The notes under the pieces: generated by a model
What the model saw: only the letters and a program-made list of their open reading frames with translations
Told to the model about the DNA's origin: nothing
Databases searched by the model: none
In this document: piece after piece, positions 1 through 8,378 of the stretch
How positions within the stretch are numbered: the first letter of the stretch is position 1
How the letters are laid out: the number at the start of each line of letters is the position of its first letter
Program-made: the position numbers and the translations under genes
NCBI RefSeq assembly: GCF_010993705.1
Contig: NZ_WOFO01000001.1
Span: 384,001 to 448,000 of the forward strand
DNA from: Cyclobacterium sp. SYSU L10401
GTDB taxonomy: Bacteria; Bacteroidota; Bacteroidia; Cytophagales; Cyclobacteriaceae
Length of the DNA stretch: 64,000 bases
Reading direction: 5' to 3'

Positions 1-45
1 GAAGGCCTGGCAGACTTGGAAATGATGGAGGCACAAATAAAGTAA
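1..45 (+). CDS. 3' end of a CDS cut by the window edge
   Basis: Only the last 14 codons and a TAA stop are inside the window (reading ...EGLADLEMMEAQIK). The fragment is too short to name. It is followed after 34 bp by a hairpin with a T-rich tail, which fits the end of a transcription unit, and it lies outside the integrated element that begins at 127. It would originally have been convergent with the tRNA-Asn gene. Confidence 0.5.
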   Translation, partial: EGLADLEMMEAQIK

Positions 46-79
46 AAAATATGCCTTATTTCTAATTTGTGTTACAAAT

Positions 80-122
80 TGGTTACAGGAATAAATAAAA
101 AATGGCTACATTTCTGTAACCA
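80..122 (+). terminator. Hairpin terminator after the left-flank gene
   Basis: TGGTTACAG (80-88) pairs perfectly with CTGTAACCA (114-122), with an inner AAATG/CATTT stem, followed by a T-rich run. It ends the left-flank gene and probably also served as terminator for the original convergent tRNA-Asn. Confidence 0.5.
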
Positions 123-126
123 TTTG

Positions 127-182
127 ATTTTCAGGCTCCTCCTCTTGGGCTCGAACCAAGGACCCTCTGATTAACAGTCAGA
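127..182. repeat. Left attachment-site repeat (attL), tRNA-Asn 3' remnant
   Basis: These 56 bp are identical to 21965-22020. The repeat contains the 3' part of tRNA-Asn from the anticodon stem to just past the discriminator base, in minus orientation, but no 5' half follows, so this copy is not a tRNA. A tRNA 3' end duplicated at both borders of an integrase-bearing segment is the classic signature of tyrosine-recombinase integration. Confidence 0.9.
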
Positions 183-277
183 ATATTATCTATTTTTATA
201 CTTATGGTTTATTAGTGCTAAATATTGATTTACAGTATTTTAAAGGCATTATTTAATTGTATGCTAATTGTTAATTT

Positions 278-319
278 ATGCAAATTAGGATACATATTTG
301 TGCAAATGGTGTGCAAATG
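278..319 (+). promoter_or_regulatory. Candidate integrase arm-binding repeats, left end
   Basis: Three related 9-mers start at 278 (ATGCAAATT), 300 (GTGCAAATG) and 311 (GTGCAAATG), so they are spaced 22 and 11 bp apart, which puts them on one face of the helix. The last two together with the preceding TTT form a 23-bp segment repeated exactly at 21905-21927 near the other end. They overlap the start of the integrase ORF as called here. Arm sites for the integrase or an excisionase are the simplest reading. Confidence 0.4.
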
Positions 320-1630
320 CTTATCTTTGACAAAAGCTACTTCGACATGAGAACAACGAAAGCCAAAGAAGCGGTAAAGGTGAGCTTGTACCTTGATACC
401 AGACGCAAAAAAGACAACGGATTATTTCCGGTGAAAATCAGGGTTTACGATTCTTCCTTAAAAAAGGCCCGGCTTTACACCACCGACTTTGAACTGACAG
501 AAAAAGACTTCGACCGAATTTTCCATCCTGAAAAAGGTCAACGGTTCAGAAAAGAGGAGACGGAGATTAAAGATGATCTGAACGACCTGAAATTTTTCTA
601 TCAGGAAAAGATCCAGGCAATCAAAGCATTTACTTTCGAAGCACTTGAAAATTCCCTATCCATTAGGACGGGAGAGCAAAATAATGCCTTTTATCATTAT
701 GAATGCGTGATTATGGATTTGAAGGAGCAGGATAGATTTGGCACAGCTTCCAGCTATGAATTGTCCATGAAGTCCCTGAAGAGGTTTCTAACAAAAAAGA
801 GAGGTAAGGAACCAAAACAGCTTTTATTTCAGGAAATAACGGTGAAGTTTTTAAACGATTATGAGGCTTGGATGATTAATGAAAAGGAAAAAAGCCCATC
901 TACGGTTGGCATCTATTTGAGAGGGTTAAAGGTAGTATTTAACAAAGCCATCGATCAAAATGCTATCGACAAAGAATTATATCCCTTTGGCATTAAAAAA
1001 TACCAAATACCTGCGTCAAAAAACACTAAGAAAGCATTTAACAGCAAGCAGTTAGAAACTTTATTTAAGGCAGTTCCAAAAACTGATCACCAAAAAAAGG
1101 CAAAAGACTTTTGGTTTTTTTCTTTTGTCTGCAATGGAATGAATATAAAGGACATCCTTTATTTGAAGTGGAAGAATATTGAGGAGAATCAAATCATTTT
1201 TGTACGAGAAAAATCTAGGCGAACCAAAAAAGCCAACAGTAAACCCATACAGGTTCCTTTAATAGGTTTTGCCAGAACATTCATTGAGAAGTTTGACAAT
1301 CCAGAGAAGAAAAAAAACGATTTTGTTTTTCCAATCCTAAAGAGCCACATGACTGAGCAAGAAAAATTTAGGGTTAAAAATAATTTTATCAAATTTTTAA
1401 ACCAACATATGAAGCAACTAGCGGAAAATAATGGCCTGATCGGGAACGCTTCCACCTATTGGGCTAGGCATTCTTTTAGTACCTCAGCGATACGGAAAAA
1501 AGCAAGTATTGAATATGTGAGTGAAGCCCTGGGCCATTCAGACTTGAAAACCACCAAAAATTACTTTGCCGGTTTTGAAGACGAGACTAAAAAGGAGATA
1601 TTGGAAGATATCACGGATTTTATGCGGTAA
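278..1630 (+). CDS. int: Tyrosine recombinase / integrase
   Basis: 450 aa, normal length for Bacteroidota integrases with an N-terminal arm-binding domain (about 30-110), a SAM-like core-binding domain (about 140-240) and a C-terminal catalytic domain. Visible catalytic elements are the beta-hairpin Lys region (EKSRRTKKANSKPIQVPL), the Arg of WARHSFST, the GHSDLKTT box and the nucleophile Tyr in KNYFAGF. The position where Arg I is expected reads CNGMNIKDI, that is Asn instead of Arg. It lies 96 bp inside attL and should catalyse integration and excision at tRNA-Asn. The ATG at 278 overlaps the arm-type repeats; Met codons at 317 and 347 are possible starts. Confidence 0.93.
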   Translation: MQIRIHICANGVQMLIFDKSYFDMRTTKAKEAVKVSLYLDTRRKKDNGLFPVKIRVYDSSLKKARLYTTDFELTEKDFDRIFHPEKGQRFRKEETEIKDDLNDLKFFYQEKIQAIKAFTFEALENSLSIRTGEQNNAFYHYECVIMDLKEQDRFGTASSYELSMKSLKRFLTKKRGKEPKQLLFQEITVKFLNDYEAWMINEKEKSPSTVGIYLRGLKVVFNKAIDQNAIDKELYPFGIKKYQIPASKNTKKAFNSKQLETLFKAVPKTDHQKKAKDFWFFSFVCNGMNIKDILYLKWKNIEENQIIFVREKSRRTKKANSKPIQVPLIGFARTFIEKFDNPEKKKNDFVFPILKSHMTEQEKFRVKNNFIKFLNQHMKQLAENNGLIGNASTYWARHSFSTSAIRKKASIEYVSEALGHSDLKTTKNYFAGFEDETKKEILEDITDFMR

Positions 1631-1901
1631 AAAAAGATTGTAAAAGGGGCTCATTTCATTCATTTTATTCATTAGCTCTCTATTTGATGCAAATAAAATA
1701 GATTTAAAATTTTTTCCAAACCAAAAAATCGTATTGGTTTTTATGAAATAATCAGTATTATTAAATTTTGACTGAAAGTTGATTTTAATAGGGTTATCCA
1801 ACCCAAACTGGTTGCATAACCCTGACTCAAACAGGTTTATACACAATAACCAGCAAGCGTAAAAGAAGGGCTACCTAAAATAAAAGAGAATATAATTTTC
1901 A

Positions 1902-2141
1902 ATGAAAGACAGAAATAAAATACCTGCCGTTTTTAAGGAGGACTTGCAAAAGTTGCTCCAGTCAATTAATGAAATGGAACCGATTGAGAAAGGAGAAAGA
2001 CTTTGCAAAGTTTGTTCTAAGGTTATTTCATTGGAAAATATTCAGTTAATTATTCCAAGACAACCCAATACTTTTGATTTCATCTGTAACAGCCCCGTTT
2101 GTGTGGAAGAGTATAACCGTAAAAAAGAGATAAAAAAATGA
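1902..2141 (+). CDS. Small protein with two CxxC-like zinc motifs
   Basis: 79 aa. I do not recognise the family. It has CKVC at about 36-39 and a second pair of cysteines in CNSPVC near residue 62-67, a spacing that suggests one zinc-ribbon-like fold; the N-terminal third is predicted helical and charged. Its stop overlaps the start of the next gene (ATGATGG, TGA inside), so the two are translationally coupled and probably act together. A 271-bp gene-free stretch separates it from the integrase. Confidence 0.65.
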   Translation: MKDRNKIPAVFKEDLQKLLQSINEMEPIEKGERLCKVCSKVISLENIQLIIPRQPNTFDFICNSPVCVEEYNRKKEIKK

Positions 2142-4690
2142 TGGAATTTCTAAAATATCTAATCCCATTCATTGGCGGTGTTGTATTCTCCACATTGATT
2201 GTAATTTGGGTTTTAGCGGATACCATTGCTAAACTCGCAATTATAAAAAGCGAAATTCTTAAGTTTTTTGGATGGGCTGGCAAGGGAGTTAGAAAGTTTA
2301 GCGTAGAGCAGGAATATCAAGGAACAATCAACAGTATAATCCAAGATCACAATAAGAATTTTGAAAATCCAATTTTACCAAATTGCAAAATTGAATGGGT
2401 AACTGCTGAAAATCAACGAAACATCTTGAAAGAGGGGGAAGCAATCATTTGTTTGAGTTTCGACAAGAAAGACCATAACCTTAACTTTTATAATGCCACT
2501 TTAAATTTTGTCCAAACTGGATTAATAGCAAAAGCAAAAGACTATTTGAACAAGTCATCATCTATGGCAATTGACTTACTTACAACTCACATTATTTTAA
2601 GAAACAACCGGAAAGAAGTACTTACAACATTCCGTAAAAAACTAAAAGAATTTGATGATGAAACAAAAAAGGAGTTTGAAACACTTGCTCCAACAAACGA
2701 CAAAGGACTTTTTCTAAATATTCTTTTACCCGAATTTCATTTTTACGGTGAACTCATTGACACTTTACCACCAAGTTCTGAATACAATATAGAAGCAAAT
2801 GGTTTATTACATTGGTTCAAAGAATTGGCAACAAGAGAATTTGACGATAGAACCAATCTAAAATACATATCCAAGAACTTAAAGGTTGGAGTAATACTCG
2901 TTGGAAAAGATGAAACTTGGGAAAGTCAAGGTCCAGCTGCATATACAAAATGGGCTGATTATTACGCAACCGAGAATTACAATTCGGTTTATGTTTTGGC
3001 AAGAGGCAGCAACGGTTATGAAAGAGCAACAACTGTTATCAAAATTCTAACCCATTCAAAAGGATTTGACCAAATAAACAAGAACCCGACAATTAAATGT
3101 TTATCAGCAGAAGGTCAGGAATATATAGTTACTTGCTATTCCCTCAGACCAAACAAAGCAACGATTGCATATTTGGCTTGGGAAAGTTTCAAAGAGTATA
3201 ATTCAAATGGAAGTTTAGTTCCTGCAATTGTAGACAGCGTTCAAAAAGAAACGGTAGTTGTAAATGTTTTCGGATTGAAGTTTGAACTTCCGAACAATTT
3301 GTTTTCTGATATTGAAATTTCAGATGCGAGAAAAGTTTTTAAAGTTGAAGATGAACTGTATTTGAACATTACAGAGTTCGACAGCGACAAACAGCATATA
3401 GTTCTATCAAACAAGGGAACTGTTTCCGACCCGAAACATTTTATTGAAGCCGTATTAAATGCAGACAAAGTTTACACTTGCAAAGTTGAAAGAATTCAGG
3501 TTGATAAACAGGGATTGCAGAGAGGATTGAAAGTATCAACCCCTGAATTAAAGCACTGGGTTTATATTCCAAAGTTTAAAGCAACACCAAGTAGATTTCT
3601 TGACCTTACAACCAAGTTTCCCTCAGGAACAGAGGTAAGCGTAATAATTGACAACTATTCTTCTTTTTCTTCCAATTTCGTGGGCTATTTAGAGACATTA
3701 ACTGACCCATGGGAAGGCAGCACTTTCAAGAAACTACAGTCATATGATATTTTAAATGTGACAGTAAAGCAGATTAATGAGTTCTCTGTCATTTGTGAAA
3801 TTGAAGAAGGTCTTGAATGTGGATTTTTAAAACAGGAAATTTCGTGGACACCTGAGGAGTGCAACACATCCAAATTTAAAGTTGACGATAAGATTGAAGT
3901 AATAGTCGTTGCAATTGATACTGACAAAAAGCGAATTGATGTTTCGATTAAACGACTTTCCAAAACTCCTGAATTAGAATATTTTGATGAAAATGGCAAT
4001 AAAGTTGTTGATGTTGAAATTGTAAAGGTTGTTCCCGGAAAAGGCATAGCAGTAAAATATCCAGGAAGCACAAATACTGGGTTTATTCATTGGTTTGAAA
4101 TCGGTTATGGATCAGTCGGCAGGTTTGAAAAAATTTACAAACAAGGTGATAGGATAAAAGCTGTAGTATCAGAATTTGATGCTGAAAAAAACAGTTTGAA
4201 ATTTAGTATCAAAAGACAATTCACTCACCAATTTGATGAATGGGCAGCAGCAATTGATGATAACGCCCCACTAAAAGGAAAAGTAATTGGCTACTTTGAA
4301 AATGCGGCACATATTGAGTTAACTCAAAAAGGCTTTACCGTTCAGGCATTTATTTTAAGAAAGTCAGTTTCAAATTTTGCCTTTGTGGAAAGTGAAGATT
4401 TACCCTATTACTTGCCAATTGGAGAAAGTTTTCACTTCTACATTTTTGAAATAAATGAAGACCGCAAAACCATTTCATTGGTAAGAACAGAATATTTAGA
4501 ACAATCCGAAGAACCAAACTATGGCGAAAAAATCAAAGTAAAGTATGTAAAGGAAAACCACTCAAAAGGTTACTTCTATTCAGATGAATTGGAGGGCTGG
4601 ACAATTGTTCCTGAGAAAGACATAAAGCTAGGTTCTACAATAGAAGTAATACCAATTTCACATTCGACAGGTGAATATGAAATTTCCTGA
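2138..4690 (+). CDS. Membrane-anchored protein with about six S1/OB-like repeats
   Basis: 850 aa. Residues about 5-27 form a single hydrophobic helix near the N-terminus, so the rest is probably cytoplasmic. Residues 60-330 are an unrecognised globular region. From about 350 to the end there are repeated segments of about 75-85 residues with the S1 RNA-binding pattern: a start such as VTVKQI..VICEIEEGLECGFL, then a KVDDKIEVIVVAIDTDKKRIDVSIKR-type end (best copies about 535-612 and 622-695; weaker at 355-430, 440-525, 710-790, 795-850). S1 domains bind RNA or single-stranded DNA. The gene overlaps the upstream zinc-motif ORF. In a satellite cargo position a defence role is possible but unproven. 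Confidence 0.75.
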   Translation: MMEFLKYLIPFIGGVVFSTLIVIWVLADTIAKLAIIKSEILKFFGWAGKGVRKFSVEQEYQGTINSIIQDHNKNFENPILPNCKIEWVTAENQRNILKEGEAIICLSFDKKDHNLNFYNATLNFVQTGLIAKAKDYLNKSSSMAIDLLTTHIILRNNRKEVLTTFRKKLKEFDDETKKEFETLAPTNDKGLFLNILLPEFHFYGELIDTLPPSSEYNIEANGLLHWFKELATREFDDRTNLKYISKNLKVGVILVGKDETWESQGPAAYTKWADYYATENYNSVYVLARGSNGYERATTVIKILTHSKGFDQINKNPTIKCLSAEGQEYIVTCYSLRPNKATIAYLAWESFKEYNSNGSLVPAIVDSVQKETVVVNVFGLKFELPNNLFSDIEISDARKVFKVEDELYLNITEFDSDKQHIVLSNKGTVSDPKHFIEAVLNADKVYTCKVERIQVDKQGLQRGLKVSTPELKHWVYIPKFKATPSRFLDLTTKFPSGTEVSVIIDNYSSFSSNFVGYLETLTDPWEGSTFKKLQSYDILNVTVKQINEFSVICEIEEGLECGFLKQEISWTPEECNTSKFKVDDKIEVIVVAIDTDKKRIDVSIKRLSKTPELEYFDENGNKVVDVEIVKVVPGKGIAVKYPGSTNTGFIHWFEIGYGSVGRFEKIYKQGDRIKAVVSEFDAEKNSLKFSIKRQFTHQFDEWAAAIDDNAPLKGKVIGYFENAAHIELTQKGFTVQAFILRKSVSNFAFVESEDLPYYLPIGESFHFYIFEINEDRKTISLVRTEYLEQSEEPNYGEKIKVKYVKENHSKGYFYSDELEGWTIVPEKDIKLGSTIEVIPISHSTGEYEIS

Positions 4691-4707
4691 CAAAACAAGA
4701 ACGCCAG

Positions 4708-4838
4708 CTAGCATCAGGCATTTGGCTAAATGGCGGGTGACGTGGTTAATTGAACATTCTACCTCGCATCAACTTTTTTAGTGTATAGACAGTTTTGTGC
4801 TCCGAAATCCGCCACTGTGCCAAGCGCCAAAACGTTAG
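4708..4838. repeat. Imperfect inverted repeat between cargo modules
   Basis: Left arm 4708-4736 (CTAGCATCAGGCATTTGGCT...GGCGG) is imperfectly complementary to right arm 4809-4838 (CCGCCACTGTGCCAAGCGCC...GTTAG). About 72 bp lie between. The arrangement falls exactly between two unrelated cargo modules, as expected of a cassette or recombination border. No gene is visible in 4691-4940. Confidence 0.45.
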
Positions 4839-4940
4839 CATGCATAGGTGAAACACCACAATAAGAAAGAACACTAATTTTGACAGCCGAACCCGCTTAG
4901 CCTTTTAAACAGAGTAGGGAACAATTTTAAATAAAAAGAA

Positions 4941-5027
4941 ATGAAAAAAGCAAGTTTAATTTTAAGTACAGTATTGATGACTGCAATGGATGACTGCAAT
5001 GAAGGTAACATCCTGTGGAGGGGATGA
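4941..5027 (+). pseudogene. Frameshifted lipoprotein leader of the FISUMP gene
   Basis: An ATG at 4941 opens a typical secretion leader (MKKASLILSTVLMTAM) that stops after 28 codons at 5025-5027. The cause is a 13-bp tandem duplication, GATGACTGCAATG at 4976-4988 and 4989-5001. Removing one copy restores a lipobox-like VTSCGGDDSN reading, but a second shift near 5033 is then still needed to join the downstream domain. So the leader appears broken by at least two indels. Confidence 0.6.
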
Positions 5028-5626
5028 CTCCAATGAAAGAAGTAACCATAGGCACACAAGTGTGGATGTCCGAAAACCTAAATGTGGAGAAATTCCGCAA
5101 TGGTGACACTATACCGCATGCCAAAACGGACGAAGAGTGGAAAAAAGCGGGTGATAATGGTGAGCCCGCATGGTGTTATTACGATAACGACCCATCCAAT
5201 GGAGAAAAATACGGCAAACTATACAATTGGTATGCGGTAAATGATCCACGAGGTTTAGCTCCAAAAGGCTGGCATTTACCCAGTGATGAAGAGTGGACAA
5301 CGCTAACGGACCTTTTAGGCGGTCTAGATGCGGCAGGTACAAAAATGAAAAGTAAGAGTGGTTGGGAAGATGAGGGCAACGGCACTAACGAAAGCGGTTT
5401 TTCAGGTCTTCCGGGCGGTCTCCGTTACAGCCTTGGCACTTTCGATGGCATTGGCGGCTACGGTCGCTGGTGGAGTTCTACGGAGGACTACGCAGACTAT
5501 GCTTGCTTCCGCTCCCTGGGGTACAGCAATGGTTATGCATTCAGGCACATCTTCAATAAGGAAGAAGGGTTCTCTGTTCGCTGCCTCAGGGATTTAACGG
5601 AAACAAGCCCTCGGTGCAAATCCTGA
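5015..5626 (+). CDS. FISUMP-domain protein, export signal lost
   Basis: 203 aa from a GTG at 5015 (ATG at 5024 and 5033 are alternatives). The body is a Fibrobacter succinogenes major paralogous domain: GTQVWMSENLN, LYNWYAVND, PKGWHLPSDEEW, the Gly-rich LPGGLRY and WWSST segments, and the closing GFSVRCLRD. Such proteins are normally surface lipoproteins of unknown function. Here the signal peptide is encoded in a different frame just upstream, so the domain is open but probably not exported. It is an isolated plus-strand gene within the island, between the S1-protein module and hsdR. Confidence 0.7.
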   Translation: MEGMTPMKEVTIGTQVWMSENLNVEKFRNGDTIPHAKTDEEWKKAGDNGEPAWCYYDNDPSNGEKYGKLYNWYAVNDPRGLAPKGWHLPSDEEWTTLTDLLGGLDAAGTKMKSKSGWEDEGNGTNESGFSGLPGGLRYSLGTFDGIGGYGRWWSSTEDYADYACFRSLGYSNGYAFRHIFNKEEGFSVRCLRDLTETSPRCKS

Positions 5627-5978
5627 TCCTTTTTTTTCTATATTTCTGATTGCTTAAACTAAATGTTTACTATTTTTGGTTAGATTCCCGCCAACACTCG
5701 GTGTATTTTGAATCGCAGGTAATAAGAAAATCGAAGCAATGGAAAAAAGGAGAGGCGAAATAGTACGTTGGCAAGGCAATGGAACAATCAACCGGATCAC
5801 TATTCACTATTTTTGCCTTTTCAAAACATCTAAATGTTTCACTACCCACAATACCCACCTTAGATTTTTGCATCGAGTGATTTCTGGATCAATTCCTCTT
5901 CCCGGAATACCTGTACGATCTGGATTTTTCCAATACAACTTTCACTGGGAAGGGCAAACCAAAAATACTTGATGATGT
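5627..5978. other. Gene-free stretch before hsdR
   Basis: 352 bp. An open frame at 5739-5972 is not convincing, with no homology signal or leader. The last 100 bp in another frame read like a protein C-terminus (FLFPEYLYDLDFSNTTF...), which might be the tail of a decayed gene. The promoter of the hsd operon is presumably here, but I cannot place it. Confidence 0.4.
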
Positions 5979-8378
5979 ATGATTGATAAGAAAAGCCTGT
6001 CGGAGCGAGATATATGTACCAAATTCATTACGCCTGCCATTGAAAGAGCGGGATGGGATAAAACCACACAATTGTTGGAAGAAGTGTCGTTTACTGATGG
6101 GAGAATTTATGTCAGAGGAAAATTAACGGCTAGAGGAGTAAGAAAGCGCGCAGATTATATCTTGTATTACAAGCCGAATATACCGATCGCCATTGTTGAA
6201 GCGAAAGACAATAAACATTCCGTACGGGCAGGAATTCAGCAAGCATTGGAATATGCCAAAATTTTGGATATTCCGTGTGTGTTCAGTAGTAATGGAGATG
6301 GATTTGTATTCCATGACAGAACAGCAATTGACGGGAAAATTGAAACGGAAATTGACAATGACAACTTCCCTACTGCGGAACAACTTTGGCAGAAATACAA
6401 GAAATACAAGGGCATTGAATCGCCTGAAGCCGAAAAAGTAGTTGCGCAGGAATACTATTTCGACGGAAGCGGAAGAAGCCCCCGGTATTACCAGCAGATT
6501 GCCATTAACAGGACGGTTGAAGCGATTGCCAAAGGGCAGGACAGAATTCTATTGGTCATGGCCACCGGAACCGGAAAAACGTACACTGCATTTCAAATCA
6601 TTCACCGGCTCTGGAAAAGTGGGAAAAAGAAAAGAATTCTATTTTTAGCGGATCGAAATGCGTTGATTGACCAAACCCGCCGAGGCGACTTTAAGCATTT
6701 TAAGGATAAAATGACGGTGGTAAAACACCGCATGATTGACAAGAGCTATGAAGTGTATTTAGCTTTATACCAAGGTTTGTCTGGTGCTGATGAACAAGCA
6801 AATGCTTACAAACAATTTTCGCCTGAATTTTTTGATTTGATTGTCATAGATGAGTGCCACAGAGGAAGTGCAAAAGAAGACAGTGCCTGGAGAGAAATTC
6901 TGAGTTATTTCAAGAAAGCGACGCATATTGGCTTGACTGCAACGCCCAAAGAAACCGACCATGTATCAAACAGCGAATATTTTGGTGAGCCTCTTTACAC
7001 GTATTCATTGAAACAAGGAATTGATGATGGATTTTTGGCTCCCTATCGGGTGGTGCGTGTAAATTTGAATGTGGACGCAGAGGGCTGGCGACCGGACCGG
7101 GGGAAAAAAGACAAGGAAGGCAATGAGGTTGAGGACAGGGTTTACAACCGAAAAGACTTTGACAGAAATCTGGTAATTGAAGAACGCACCCAAACAGTAG
7201 CACGAAAGCTAACCGAATTTTTAAAAGGGTATGATCGTTTTGCGAAAACCATTGTATTCTGCGCCGATATTGACCATGCAGAACGAATGCGGTCTGCTCT
7301 TTCAAATCTGAATGCAGACTTAGTGGCTCAAAACTACAAGTATATCATGCAAATTACTGGTGATAATGATGAAGGAAAACGAGAACTCGACAATTTCATT
7401 AACCCTGAAGAAGTTTACCCAGTGATTGCGACTACTTCTGAATTAATGACCACCGGTGTAGATGCCCAGACTTGCAAGGTTATCGTTTTGGATGCCGAAA
7501 TCAAATCCATGACCAAGTTCAAGCAGATTGTAGGTCGAGGAACCCGGATCAACGAGGAGTTTGGTAAAATGTATTTCACCATTCTCGATTTTAGAAATGT
7601 AACAGACCTTTTTGCCGATAAAGATTTCGATGGAGATCCCATCCGAGTCAAACCAGTGGCGGAGGAAACAGATCTAAGCGGAATTGTGGATGAAGAAGAA
7701 AATTTTGATACACCTGTCATCGATGAAGAAACAGGGGAAGAAATAGCGGTCAAACCGGATATTCGATATCCCGCACCACAAACACCGACCGGTAGAGTTC
7801 ACGAACCCAGGCAAAAGGTCTACGTAAATGGTGTGGATGTTTCGGTATTGATTAGCCGTGAAATGTATTTTGACAATGATGGAAAACCCATCACCAATAG
7901 CTTAAAAGACCACACCAGAGATTTAATCAAAGGTAAATTTGCCTCTTTGGATGATTTCCTGAACAGATGGAATAGCACAGACAAGAAGGCAATCATTATC
8001 AAAGAATTGGAAGACCAAGGTGTGCTGGTGGAAGCCCTGCGGGATGCGGTAAATAGAGAGGTTGATTTATTCGACCTAATCTGTCATGTAGCATTTGAAC
8101 AACCACCGCTTACCCGAAAGGAAAGAGCGAATAATGTGAAGAAACGTGACTACTTCACCAAATACGGCGAAAAGGCTAGAAAAGTGTTGGAAACGCTGCT
8201 CGACAAATACGCTGATGAAGGAGTGACCAACATTGAAAGCATGGACATTCTGAAAGTGAAGCCACTCACCGATTACGGTTCTGCATTGGAAATAGTAAAT
8301 GGGATTTTTGGAGGGAAGAAAAAGTATGTGGATGCAGTAAAAGAATTGGAACAAGAACTTTATAAAACAGGAGCATGA
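5979..8378 (+). CDS. hsdR: Type I restriction enzyme R subunit
   Basis: 799 aa, the length of EcoEI/EcoR124-type R subunits. The N-terminal nuclease domain shows RADYILYYKP...AIVEAK (about 57-76), the D...ExK core. A SF2 translocase follows: Walker A ATGTGKT (about 195), DECH (about 290), LTATP (about 318) and VGRGTR (about 517). The C-terminal 150 residues match the EcoEI R C-terminal region. It cuts DNA after ATP-driven translocation when the HsdM2S complex meets unmodified sites. It begins a run of seven tightly packed genes and its stop overlaps the next start (ATGA). Confidence 0.95.
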   Translation: MIDKKSLSERDICTKFITPAIERAGWDKTTQLLEEVSFTDGRIYVRGKLTARGVRKRADYILYYKPNIPIAIVEAKDNKHSVRAGIQQALEYAKILDIPCVFSSNGDGFVFHDRTAIDGKIETEIDNDNFPTAEQLWQKYKKYKGIESPEAEKVVAQEYYFDGSGRSPRYYQQIAINRTVEAIAKGQDRILLVMATGTGKTYTAFQIIHRLWKSGKKKRILFLADRNALIDQTRRGDFKHFKDKMTVVKHRMIDKSYEVYLALYQGLSGADEQANAYKQFSPEFFDLIVIDECHRGSAKEDSAWREILSYFKKATHIGLTATPKETDHVSNSEYFGEPLYTYSLKQGIDDGFLAPYRVVRVNLNVDAEGWRPDRGKKDKEGNEVEDRVYNRKDFDRNLVIEERTQTVARKLTEFLKGYDRFAKTIVFCADIDHAERMRSALSNLNADLVAQNYKYIMQITGDNDEGKRELDNFINPEEVYPVIATTSELMTTGVDAQTCKVIVLDAEIKSMTKFKQIVGRGTRINEEFGKMYFTILDFRNVTDLFADKDFDGDPIRVKPVAEETDLSGIVDEEENFDTPVIDEETGEEIAVKPDIRYPAPQTPTGRVHEPRQKVYVNGVDVSVLISREMYFDNDGKPITNSLKDHTRDLIKGKFASLDDFLNRWNSTDKKAIIIKELEDQGVLVEALRDAVNREVDLFDLICHVAFEQPPLTRKERANNVKKRDYFTKYGEKARKVLETLLDKYADEGVTNIESMDILKVKPLTDYGSALEIVNGIFGGKKKYVDAVKELEQELYKTGA

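Noticed and set aside
5739-5972. 77-codon ORF before hsdR
   Set aside because: No domain, unusual composition, and the sequence reads better as protein in another, broken frame.
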